This document shows, piece after piece, positions 56,220 to 64,000 of a stretch of DNA of 64,000 nt; the stretch's first letter is position 1, and the number at the start of each line of letters is the position of its first letter. Source of the stretch: Hansfordia pulvinata. Taxonomy: Eukaryota > Ascomycota > Sordariomycetes > Xylariales. The DNA lies in contig BJKQ01000008.1 in the NCBI GenBank assembly GCA_006538405.1, positions 1,178,001 through 1,242,000 on the forward strand, read 5' to 3'. Both the position numbers and the translations under genes were made by a program. The notes below the pieces were generated by a model. It did no database searches. It saw only the letters and a list, made by a program, of their open reading frames with translations, and had not been told where the DNA came from.

Positions 56220-58012
56220 GCGCCGTCCACCGCGTTCGGTGTGTGTGTCATCTTGCCGGGGACTCTGAAGAGCGTTTGATCTTTCACCGCTCTGGATGCC
56301 TGGCGAGCGTCGGATCTAGGCCGGTTCCGGCTTGTCATCTTTTGGTGTTTCGGCGTTGTACGGAAAGGAGGGAAAGAGTGACGATAGGCATGTGTATTGA
56401 TTGTTACTTTATCGGCGAGGCTGGGTCAGGCAATACCCCCTTACAATTTTTCTTTCTTAACTCGTTCTTTTCTTCAGACACCTGGTATGCGGTCGAACCA
56501 CGAGGCAAGGGGCTCTTCTTTGCCGCGCTAGGCCATCATCGAGGGAGCGCTACCTGGCCACGACCGACGAATCCCTACCTGGCCACAGGGGGCCGGCGTG
56601 TGGACTGGGCGACGCGAGAAAAAATTACAGGGTCTAGTGTACTGGTTGGTGTTGTATTTTAATAGATGAATGCAAGCATCATTCACACAGCTGCCAAGTG
56701 CGGGCCTCGACCCATCTGTATTGGAAAGGGCATTTCCATTCGGCGCAGGTGGCACTGGGCCCCTTCCATTCGCCTCGGACCCATATTGTCGTTTGATGGG
56801 AGGGAATCTTGTTGTCTGCACGTCTAGTTGCACGTGAGGGCGGCGCCCAAGACTTTGCTGGCTCACGCAGCCGAAAGCATCCGGCATCCAGTTGAATTGG
56901 GCTCCTGCTTACCTTGTACGAGTATGTCTTGTGGAAAAACGGGTATCTCTGATTGTAATGAGTTCGAATTTAGTCATCACCTGGCAGTGTATGCTATGAG
57001 AATTCCTCTCCTGGCCACGGCGCTCCGCCACGGTCGGAACGCGTGAGTGAGAGAGCACTGCCGGGTCTGCGTCGGCTGACTGAGCCCTTTTCGGGAAGCG
57101 TGGTGGCAAGATCATGGCAAGACCAGCGCGCAATAACGGGCTTCGCTGGTTCCACTACGGCAGCCCGAGTCGCCGGGAATAATCGAATAACACTGCGAAA
57201 CGCCACCGGGCTACTCCGAGTCGGCGCTTGCAGGTGGCGGCCAAGGGATCGCCGGTCGATGAGGGAGGCGACCTTGGTAGTGCGGAAACAGTTCTAGCTC
57301 TTTCCGGGCCCTCTTTCTTTCCTCTCTTCTTGATGGTTTATAATAGACTGAGACCGGGGTCTCCCAGATCGATGGGCGGACTACTCCGATTTGATGGTTG
57401 AGGCGAAAGAGACGCCCCCTCCCCACACCTCTTCCCCCTGGGGTGATCAACACAGCCGAGCCAATCCACTGCACAGCCTGTAGCTCGTGCTGTATCGTAC
57501 GGGCACACAAACACATCAGAAATGCCTCATGGGGACGCGAGGTAAAGAAAGTTTCTCGATAGTCTCTACCAAGGCTGAGGAAGGCTGGGGCCAGCATCGC
57601 CACTGATGTGGGGTGTCTATGTGTGTTGGGAGTGGCTTGAGCGAAGGCGAGAGTCAATGGAGGGAGAGGAAAGAAAGGCCAGCGGAAAGTGAGTGCCGGT
57701 ATATAAGCAGTTGAATGTGTCGATCGTGAAGGGGTTGACGAGGAGCAAGAGGTCTTTCAATCTTTCGTCCGATACACTCTGGTCTCTGCCAACCCGCACC
57801 CAACCCGCACCGCACTCCCAACATTCGAGACAGAGCGCACCAGTTCAGAACCACGCCATAAAGACATAGCTCCTGTGCTCAAGAGAACCACCGCGTGAGC
57901 TGCTACGATATATATATATACATACGTATACATATCAGAGTCTAGATACTTCCGTCAAGCCACATCTCGGACCGACAAATTGTCTGCCGACCAAAGCCAA
58001 TAAGCAACAGCC
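56220..58012. promoter_or_regulatory. Intergenic region SNF2/STH1 to secreted-protein gene
   Basis: About 1.8 kb, no supported gene. The left end is the 3' flank of the ATPase gene. One TACGAGTA word lies at 56917-56924. The right end holds a TATA-like stretch (separate entry). Confidence 0.4.
57907..57936 (+). promoter_or_regulatory. TATA-like alternating TA stretch
   Basis: An alternating TA sequence followed by TACATACGTATACATAT lies 80-105 bases upstream of the start codon of the small secreted protein, a position that fits a core promoter. Confidence 0.4.
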
Positions 58013-58366
58013 ATGCGAGCCACGATAGCACCCGCTCTCCTGGGCGGCCTCTTGCTCGCCGCCGTCGGCAGCGCCGCGGCCACAAGCGGCGAGCAGGTCA
58101 CCCCGGAAGAGGCGTCGGTGCTCTTCCGGTGGGACCCGTCGTGCAGAGCCCTCACGCCGGAAGGCGGCTGCAAGGGAGACGGCGACTGCAGATGGGGGCC
58201 GGAAGCGGTGCTGATGAGACGGGAAGGGGGGAATGGGTCGAGGGCGGCAAGTACAGGTGCGGGCGGTGCGTCGAGGAACAACAGGTGGACGAGAGGCTCC
58301 TGCGCATCATGGAGAAGAAGAGGGCTAAGGTGTGCGCTCTGGCGTTGGATGGAGAGGTTTAAAGAG
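58013..58366 (+). CDS. Small secreted cysteine-rich protein (apparent frameshift)
   Basis: No family recognised. The start at 58013 encodes a classic signal peptide, MRATIAPALLGGLLLAAVGS, with probable cleavage after about residue 20-23. The first frame continues with CRALTPEGGCKGDGDCRWGP, then loses any coding character. A second frame beginning at the run of six G at 58226-58231 carries GEWVEGGKYRCGRCVEEQQV and ends LALDGEV at a stop at about 58364-58366. One extra G would join the two into a protein of about 116 residues with six Cys after the signal peptide, an even number suited to three disulfides. As written, the first frame would read on to 58447. Size, secretion signal and cysteine content are those of fungal effector-like proteins, but no role can be assigned and I do not call it a toxin. 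Confidence 0.6.
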
Positions 58367-59662
58367 ACCACGTGCTTCCAGTTCTCTTGGGGTCTATGGA
58401 TTCCTCGACCACCTGATTTAGCCGCACTGCTGCTGTGGCTGGGTTGATCCAAGGAGCAGACTCGGGGGATCACAGGCCTTACAAGCCCATCACCCACATG
58501 CACAGGACGACTGCTATAACTTAGTCAAGGCCCGATGAGCGAATGCGAGACGGCGGGAATGTTGGGCCGGGGCTGTGGGGGGAATGACTTGCTCGTCGAA
58601 TAAACGGTTCATAATGATCGCTTATTCTGGACCGATAGGGCGGAAGGTGGGCTTTGCACATTGGCGTCTCGGCGCTCGGGAAAGGCATTGGCCGGGACGG
58701 ATTGTTTTCGTGTTGATGGGAGACAGCGGACGAACCCGAATGAGGGCCTGGGTGCCTGGAAAAGCACGAGTATTGAAAGAAAGGGGGGCGCACTACCGGG
58801 ATCTACCTGATAGGCACGTGCTCGTGAGTAGTAATGAGGCACGGACGCTTGTACACGATATGTACGGGAGGTAGGTGTTCGTAGGTCGCGCGCGCTAACG
58901 CATTCGAAGAGAGAGAGAAGCGAGAGAGCCAAGAAAAGTGATATCATGACTTTCACCGTCGCAGCCTCACGCTGCACTGCACTACCGGGAGCGCGCCATG
59001 TTGCTCTCTCGGGAAATGTTTCTACAACAACAAGGTGCAGCTGGCTCGGCTGTCTGATTACTCGCATAAGGCGCAAGGCTAGCCGAGCAACATCGACCGC
59101 AGCCGCAGTCACAGCCACAAAGACGCATCATCGACTCTGAGCCGGCTGTCGTTTCTGTTGCTTCGCTGACGCGGCTGTCGTGGTCGTTGTCGTTGTCTAC
59201 TATACACTACTCTACTATACTCTACACTCTACTCTACTCTACTCTACTCTACTCTGCTGTGGCATCGTTGGTCGGCGCACAGCACGACACAGGCGCTTGG
59301 ACCCCGGCCGTCTCTGCGTTCTCGTCGTCGTGGATATAAACTCACAGACCACCCTGCTCATGATGAACCGGGAGTGACTCGTCGAGCGAACACGATCAGC
59401 ATCTTCCACAGTCTTGTCTGGTCCTCCCCGGAACCATCACCAGCTCCCATTACATCCAATACATACGGTACACGCCCTCCCCAACCCCTCAACTCTCCAT
59501 GCGTCACAGCCAGGCACCTTACATACATACTTACCTTACGTGCATACCTTCCGATATGTAGTATGTAGTACCTACAACCAGCATACATCAAGTACATTGT
59601 CGCAGCACTGAGAGTGCGTGCAGCCAGACATCGGCACCACACAGCACTTTGACGATCTCCCG
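58367..59662. promoter_or_regulatory. Intergenic region upstream of ferric reductase
   Basis: About 1.3 kb with no supported gene. It contains a CTCTA pentanucleotide array at 59200-59255, CATAC/CTTAC-rich sequence at 59517-59600 and the ferric reductase leader. I saw no clear GATA-type iron-regulator cluster (HGATAR pairs) by eye. Confidence 0.4.
59200..59255. repeat. CTCTA pentanucleotide microsatellite
   Basis: About ten CTCTA/CACTA units in tandem, 400 bases upstream of the ferric reductase start. Confidence 0.85.
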
Positions 59663-62180
59663 ATGACGGCAACCGTCCAACGGCGAGCGAGCCAGCGGCA
59701 GCAGCGGCAGCAGCGGCAGCGGCCGGCGGCGGCGAGCGTGGCCCTGCTCGCCCTCGCGCTCGCCCTCAGCGCCGGCGCCGCCGTCGGCTTTACCTTCGCG
59801 CCCTGCTACGCGGCCCTGTGCCCGGAGGAGTATCTGCCCTTCGAGACCCGCATGCACGTCGCCTTCTTCTACGGCCTGCTGCTGACCACCGCCGCCGCGC
59901 TGCTGCTGCGCTCCGCCTGCCCGCCCGTCCTGCGCGCCAGCCGCGCCCACGTCGTCTTCGCCGTCCCCGCCCTCGCCGGCAACAACCGCGTCCGCGTCAG
60001 CGCCGGCGCGGTCGTCCTGGCCCTGTGGACCGTCGGGCTGACGATCGCGACGACGGGGTTCTGGTACGCGCCGGCGCGGGCGTTCTGGGAGTCGAGGATG
60101 GCCGCGGACGGGGGGCGGGGGCCGAGCCCGAACCCGGAGGCGGCGTCGCCCGTGGTGGAGCAGACGTTCATGGGCTCCCCCAAGGTGTCGCTCGTCGTCA
60201 CCACCATCATCGGCCACCACGTCGACGTCGTCTTCGGCCTGCTGCTCATCCCCGTCGGCCGCCGCAGCCTCGTCGGCCGCGCCTTCGCCCTGCACCAGGC
60301 CACGCTGCTGCTCGCGCACAAGCTGCTGGCCTGGGTTACCATCGTCGCGGCGGCCGCCCACGGTATTGCGTATTACGTGAGTCCCCCCCCCCCCCCCTCC
60401 ACCGTTCCCCCTTTTTCTTGGCTCACTCCCACTGTGTTCGGGCAACTGGGAAGACGACGGAGAGGAGAGAAAGAAAAGAAATAAGAGGGAAAGGAAACAG
60501 ACACGAGAGAAAGAGAGAGAGACAGATTCATCTAGCCCAATCTTTGTGGGAAAAGATACCCCATCAGCTAACTTCTGACTTCCCCTTTCACCCCCCCAAA
60601 AGACCTTTGTCGGCGCCTACGGCAACGCCCCCGAGTCCGCCAAAGACGCCTTCGACGTCGACGACCCGACGCGCAACCACGCCGAGACCGACGCCCGGCC
60701 CTGGTCCCGCGCCGCCCTGCCCACGGGCATGCTGACGTTCCTCGCCATGCTGGGCCTGGCCGCCACCTCGCTCGCCGCCGTCCGCCGGGCCAGCTACAAC
60801 GCCTTCTACTACACCCACGTCTGCGGCGCCGCCTTGGCCTTCGTCGCCGCCTGCGTCCACGCCAGCACCGACTTCTACTTCCTGCTCCCCGGCCTGGCGC
60901 TGTGGGTTGTCGACTGGGCGCTGCGGCTGGTGGGGTCCGGTGGTGGTGGTGGTGGTGATGCTGAGGCGTCGTCCTCCCTGGACCCTGAAAAGGGGGCCTC
61001 GTCGTCGTCCTCGTTGGAGTCTTCGGACGGTTATACCAGAGGCACATCGGCAGCGGCGGCAACCGTAGACAGGGATGCGCCCGTGGCGAGAAGGGGGCTG
61101 GCTACCCAGGTGACCGCGACGCTCGAGGACGCCGGCGGGGGCTGGTTCCGCCTGCGTCTGCCGCCCGCCGCCTCTGCTTCGTCCGTTATCCCCCAAGACG
61201 CGCCGGCCGCAGCGCACCCCATCCAGTCATACTACCTCAACGTCCCGTCCGTCTCGAGGCTGCAGAACCACGCCTTCACGGCCGCGGACCCGGGCTCGGG
61301 CTCGGGCTCGGGCGCCGGCTCGTCGGCGCCCGCGCGCGGGCCCGTCTTCCTCTTCCAGCGTGCGCACGGCGGGAAGAAGCAGGCCCAGCTCGAGCGCGAG
61401 TGGACGTGGAAGCTAGCCGCTCTCGCCGTCGATAGCAGCAGCAGCAGCGGAGACGGCAGCGACGACACGGACGACCCGCTACAGCCGCCGCCGCCGTCGC
61501 CGCAGTCACAAAAGCCCGCCCACCACCACCACCCAGTCCAGATCTCCGTCCGCGCCGAGGGGCCGTACACACCGGCGGGGCCGGGCCGCGGGCAGCGCGG
61601 AGTGGACTTCCGCACCGCGCAGACGGTGTTCTGCGTCGTGGGCGGCACGGGAATCACCGGCGCCCTGAGCCTGGCCAACTGGTGGCTCACGCAACGCCGG
61701 CGGCAGCGGCCCACTGCTGCTGCTTCATCACCATCGTCATCTCCTTCGGCTGCTGCCGCCGCCGCCCCCGTCTTCCGCCTGGTATGGACCGTCCGCCACC
61801 GCGCCACGGCCACCGCTCTGCGCGAGTGGACGGACCTCCTCGAGCGCGCTCGCCGCCTAGCACAATGCAGCAGCAGCGGCGACGGCGAAGAAGAAGAGGG
61901 AGCGGGCGGGGAGAAGGAGACGGACTTCAGCGCCCAGCTGCACGTCAGCTCTGAGAGCGGGGGCCGCTTGCGGGCCGCCGACGCGCTGCGCGGGGCCCTG
62001 GCGAGGAAGGGGGGCCGAGGCAGCAGCGCGTGGGTATATGCCTCTGGACCCGCGGGCCTCCTGGGTGATGCCGAGGACGCGTGTCTGGCGCTACGGAAGG
62101 AGATACAGTCGTCTTCGTCATCAGGCGATGCGATGCTGCCGGCGCAGCTAGAGTGGTACTTGGCCAAGTGGGAGGTCTGA
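59663..62180 (+). CDS. Ferric reductase-like transmembrane oxidoreductase
   Basis: Flavocytochrome that passes electrons from NAD(P)H through FAD and two hemes across the plasma membrane to Fe3+ or Cu2+. Exons 59663-60376 and 60603-62180 encode 763 residues; the 226-base intron contains a 15-C run. After a basic N-terminus and first helix, heme ligands are visible as two H-x13-H pairs: His219/His233 in HKLLAWVTIVAAAAHG and His310/His324 in THVCGAALAFVAACVHAS. The FAD region has RLQNHAFTAADPG (HPFT-type motif with Ala) and SVRAEGPYTP. The NAD(P)H site is VVGGTGITGALSLANWW near residue 585. The C-terminal CGP-type motif reads YASGPAGLLGDAE, with Ser in place of Cys. Several Ser/Ala/Gly/Gln-rich inserts lie between the conserved blocks. 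Start is the first ATG. Substrate is inferred from the family. Confidence 0.88.
60383..60397. repeat. Poly-C run, 15 bases, in ferric reductase intron
   Basis: C homopolymer six bases after the donor site. Harmless to the protein whatever its exact length. Confidence 0.8.
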
Positions 62181-62603
62181 TCTACGTGTTGTGACAAAAA
62201 GAGGCTCAGGGGTTGGTTTGTTGTACAAGTATACCCCCTGGTACTTGAGTTGAATGAATGACAGCAGAGAGAGACGCGGGCAGGCACGGACAGACCTAGA
62301 CGGCCGGACGAGACGAACAATAACACTATTGATTAATGTCATGATGAAAAACCCATACTTGGCGACGTGACGAGCAATTATTCAGGTATTACGATTCCAG
62401 AGGTGCCGCACTAGAGAAACGATACCCATCCAGAGGTCAAGACTCAAGAGAGACTCCCTTTCGCCTCCCCCCTTTTCTCAAGGTCCCTCCCTACGTACCT
62501 TGCTCCTGCAGCGATTGGGGACCCCGGCCGGCCTTGTGTTGCCCCCCCGCCATCTTCCCAGCACATGCGGCAAGCGCGTTTCCGTGTCGAGGTCGCCGAC
62601 CCA
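62181..62603. other. Convergent 3' region
   Basis: About 420 bases between the stop codons of the ferric reductase and the four-TM protein gene. Likely holds both 3' untranslated regions; no gene seen. Confidence 0.5.
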
Positions 62604-63293
62604 TCAAGCCTCGCCCTCCCTCGGCGGGTTCTCCTCACTCGCGGGCCCCGAGGAGCTCCCCAGCTTGAAGCACCGCTTGAGCACGAACCGGCCGATGCGA
62701 AAGCAGACGCGGGTGACGCCCTCTACGGCGAACCCGACGAGGATGGCGATGTGCAGGAAGACGATGCCAAAGGCCCAGTTGGCCCGCCACAGGCCCAGGG
62801 GCACCGATATGGCGAGGTAGATGATGGCGGCGATGACGCCGGCGAGGAAGGGGGAGCGGCGGCTGGGCCCCGTGAGGCCGCCCTTGTCGTCGCGGCCGCA
62901 CGAGATGGCCACGCCGGCCCAGAACGTCACGCCAAAGATGCCGATGGTGCAGATGGTCGTGAGCGGTACGCGGTCCTCGTCCTCGAGGTTCAGCGGGTAC
63001 TGCGCCGGGTCGTTGACCGACACGCCGAGCAGCACCAGGCCCGCCAGGCTGCAGACGTAGACGGCCAGGACGAGCAGGAGAAGGCAGAAGAGGCATCTCA
63101 TGTCGCGCTTCTCGAGGTCGTCGCCGCCGGGGTAGAACATCTGATCCGGGTCCGGATGTCCCGCATAAACTGGCAGGGTATCGTCCGAGAATGATGGCGG
63201 GACCGCAGGCAGAGGCTTGTTGTGAGCCGGACATGGCTGGTGTGCAGGCGTGGCTGCGCTGCTGGGTGAGCCGTCCATAGCGTGGCTGGACAT
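62604..63293 (-). CDS. Four-TM membrane protein of unknown function
   Basis: I do not recognise the family. A single exon encodes 229 residues from the first ATG at 63293 (MSSHAMDGSPSSAATPAHQP). Residues 1-65 are Pro/Ser-rich and presumably cytosolic. Four hydrophobic helices follow: CLFCLLLLVLAVYVCSLAGL, TTICTIGIFGVTFWAGVAIS, FLAGVIAAIIYLAISVPLGL and FGIVFLHIAILVGFAVEGV. A short loop NDPAQYPLNLEDEDRV lies between helices 1 and 2. The tail is basic then Ser/Glu-rich (RIGRFVLKRCFKLGSSS). Coding character is strong: hydrophobic blocks alternate cleanly with charged loops, and the opposite-strand frame is arginine- and aspartate-rich shadow. It converges with the ferric reductase gene, but no functional link is implied. 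Confidence 0.75.
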   Translation of the reverse strand: MSSHAMDGSPSSAATPAHQPCPAHNKPLPAVPPSFSDDTLPVYAGHPDPDQMFYPGGDDLEKRDMRCLFCLLLLVLAVYVCSLAGLVLLGVSVNDPAQYPLNLEDEDRVPLTTICTIGIFGVTFWAGVAISCGRDDKGGLTGPSRRSPFLAGVIAAIIYLAISVPLGLWRANWAFGIVFLHIAILVGFAVEGVTRVCFRIGRFVLKRCFKLGSSSGPASEENPPREGEA

Positions 63294-63859
63294 CTCGCGG
63301 GGGAGTCTAGGCCGGTAAGGGATGCGAGCTGATACTTTCAAGCGATATAGTGAGATGTCTGTAGAGGGTCCTGATCGGGTGTAGTGCTGAGGATGGCGGT
63401 GATGAGACGAAGAAGCAGGGAGAGTTTGCTGACGTGTGCCGGACCGATCGAGTCACTTGAGTTGGGTACGCAGGTGTGTCAAGGGGAGGTTGCACACCTA
63501 CATGTCCCTAACCTGTAGCTCAAGGGAAGTAACGTTGCTGCCCCGAACTGCCCCGTGAGTCGGAACTCGTGGCCATCACAGAAGGCAGGATCTGGCCACC
63601 TCGGATTTCATCTCGCTTTTTCCCTATTGAACTGCTGTTGGGAGCTGCCCGCAGACACATGCAACTGGCTGCCTACCACCTACATGTAGGTATTTAGGCA
63701 GGGATCTGTATCAAACCCAATAGATGACATCCAAGACACGATGTTCACCACCATCTCCCTGCGAACTACTTCACACTTGTGTCGCGCGGATATGGCGCAC
63801 GCGATGTCTCTTACAGTGATATCGAAGACTTCAAGAGGCCCAAGAATTCAGCCTCCTGT
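63294..63859. other. Spacer between four-TM gene and acyl-CoA dehydrogenase
   Basis: About 570 bases separating two genes on the same (minus) strand: promoter of the four-TM gene and 3' flank of the dehydrogenase gene. No further gene. A CTACATGTAGGTA inverted-repeat-like sequence lies near 63679-63692. Confidence 0.45.
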
Positions 63860-64000
63860 CTAATAGCTCCTGGGCAGGCTCAAGACCTTCTCGCTGATGA
63901 AGTTCATAATCATCTCTCGACTGACCGGGGCTATCCGGGGCACGAGACACTCCCGCAAATAACGCTCGACGTCGTACTCCATGGCATAACCCATTCCGCC
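63860..64000 (-). CDS. Acyl-CoA dehydrogenase, C-terminal 46 residues (partial)
   Basis: Too short for a normal gene call but clear on the minus strand: the frame enters from the window edge with GGMGYAMEYDVERYLRECLV, continues PRIAPVSREMIMNFISEKVL and stops at 63860-63862. The Gly-Gly-x-Gly-Tyr...Val-Glu-Arg-x-x-Arg-(Glu/Asp) pattern is the C-terminal signature of flavin-dependent acyl-CoA dehydrogenases, which catalyse the first step of fatty-acid or branched-chain acyl-CoA oxidation. The usual G-T/x-E-I-x substrate motif is here PVSREMIMNF. The protein ends LPRSY, not an obvious peroxisomal SKL-type signal. The rest of the gene lies beyond position 64000. Confidence 0.85.
   Translation of the reverse strand, partial: GGMGYAMEYDVERYLRECLVPRIAPVSREMIMNFISEKVLSLPRSY

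Noticed and set aside
57211..57657. 148-codon minus-strand frame between SNF2 and the secreted-protein gene
   Set aside because: No ATG at the frame start, no recognisable domain, and overlapping open frames on the other strand.
59588..62326. Minus-strand frames of 285 and 364 codons and a + frame rich in Arg/Pro over the ferric reductase
   Set aside because: Shadows of the GC-rich ferric reductase exons; they lack domains and contain long Arg, Pro or Ser runs.

Overview
The window is nuclear DNA of a filamentous ascomycete. Evidence: short GT–AG introns with CTAAC-like branch points, fungal-type single-copy genes (HAP5, SEC15, mei2-like, mid-SUN protein, NIPA-type transporter, WDR70, SNF2/STH1 ATPase, ferric reductase), a tRNA-Leu(AAG) with a fungal-style intron, GC-rich coding sequence and long gene-free spacers. 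The protein sequences look like Sordariomycetes, probably Hypocreales; the order-level placement is a judgement from memory of the families, not a search.

Layout. 0.75-1.84 kb (+): HAP5, the histone-fold subunit of the CCAAT-binding complex. 2.80-5.59 kb (-): SEC15 of the exocyst, nine exons, convergent with HAP5. 5.6-8.4 kb: divergent promoter. 8.37-11.06 kb (+): mei2-like RNA-binding protein. 11.72-15.32 kb (-): ER/nuclear-envelope mid-SUN (SLP1-like) protein. 16.9 kb (-): tRNA-Leu. 17.70-19.23 kb (-): bHLH-zipper transcription factor with an SREBP-type tyrosine. 19.2-26.1 kb: spacer of almost 7 kb. 26.10-28.49 kb (-): CRIB-domain protein. 28.5-42.4 kb: about 14 kb with no convincing gene, full of microsatellites and of a short dispersed word, TACGAGTA. 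42.41-44.55 kb (-): NIPA-type Mg2+ transporter. 47.20-48.96 kb (+): WDR70 homologue. 51.70-56.22 kb (+): SNF2/STH1 remodelling ATPase with bromodomain. 58.01-58.37 kb (+): small cysteine-rich secreted protein. 59.66-62.18 kb (+): ferric reductase. 62.60-63.29 kb (-): four-TM protein of unknown function. 63.86-64.00 kb (-): C-terminus of an acyl-CoA dehydrogenase running off the window.

The genes are ordinary housekeeping, trafficking, chromatin and signalling genes and do not form an operon-like or biosynthetic cluster. Three with links to cell polarity and secretion (SEC15, CRIB protein, SUN/SLP1-like protein) and four nuclear regulators (HAP5, bHLH, SNF2, WDR70) are simply interspersed.

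Two things stand out. First, four separate genes (mei2-like, SUN, SNF2, small secreted protein) are each broken by what looks like one missing base next to a run of C or G. Because SNF2/STH1 should be indispensable, this is best read as residual homopolymer error in the assembly rather than biology, and it would mislead automatic gene calling. Second, the 8-mer TACGAGTA/TACTCGTA occurs at least 23 times (about 2 expected by chance), in every case I found outside predicted exons, mainly in the two gene deserts and the 45-47 kb divergent promoter.
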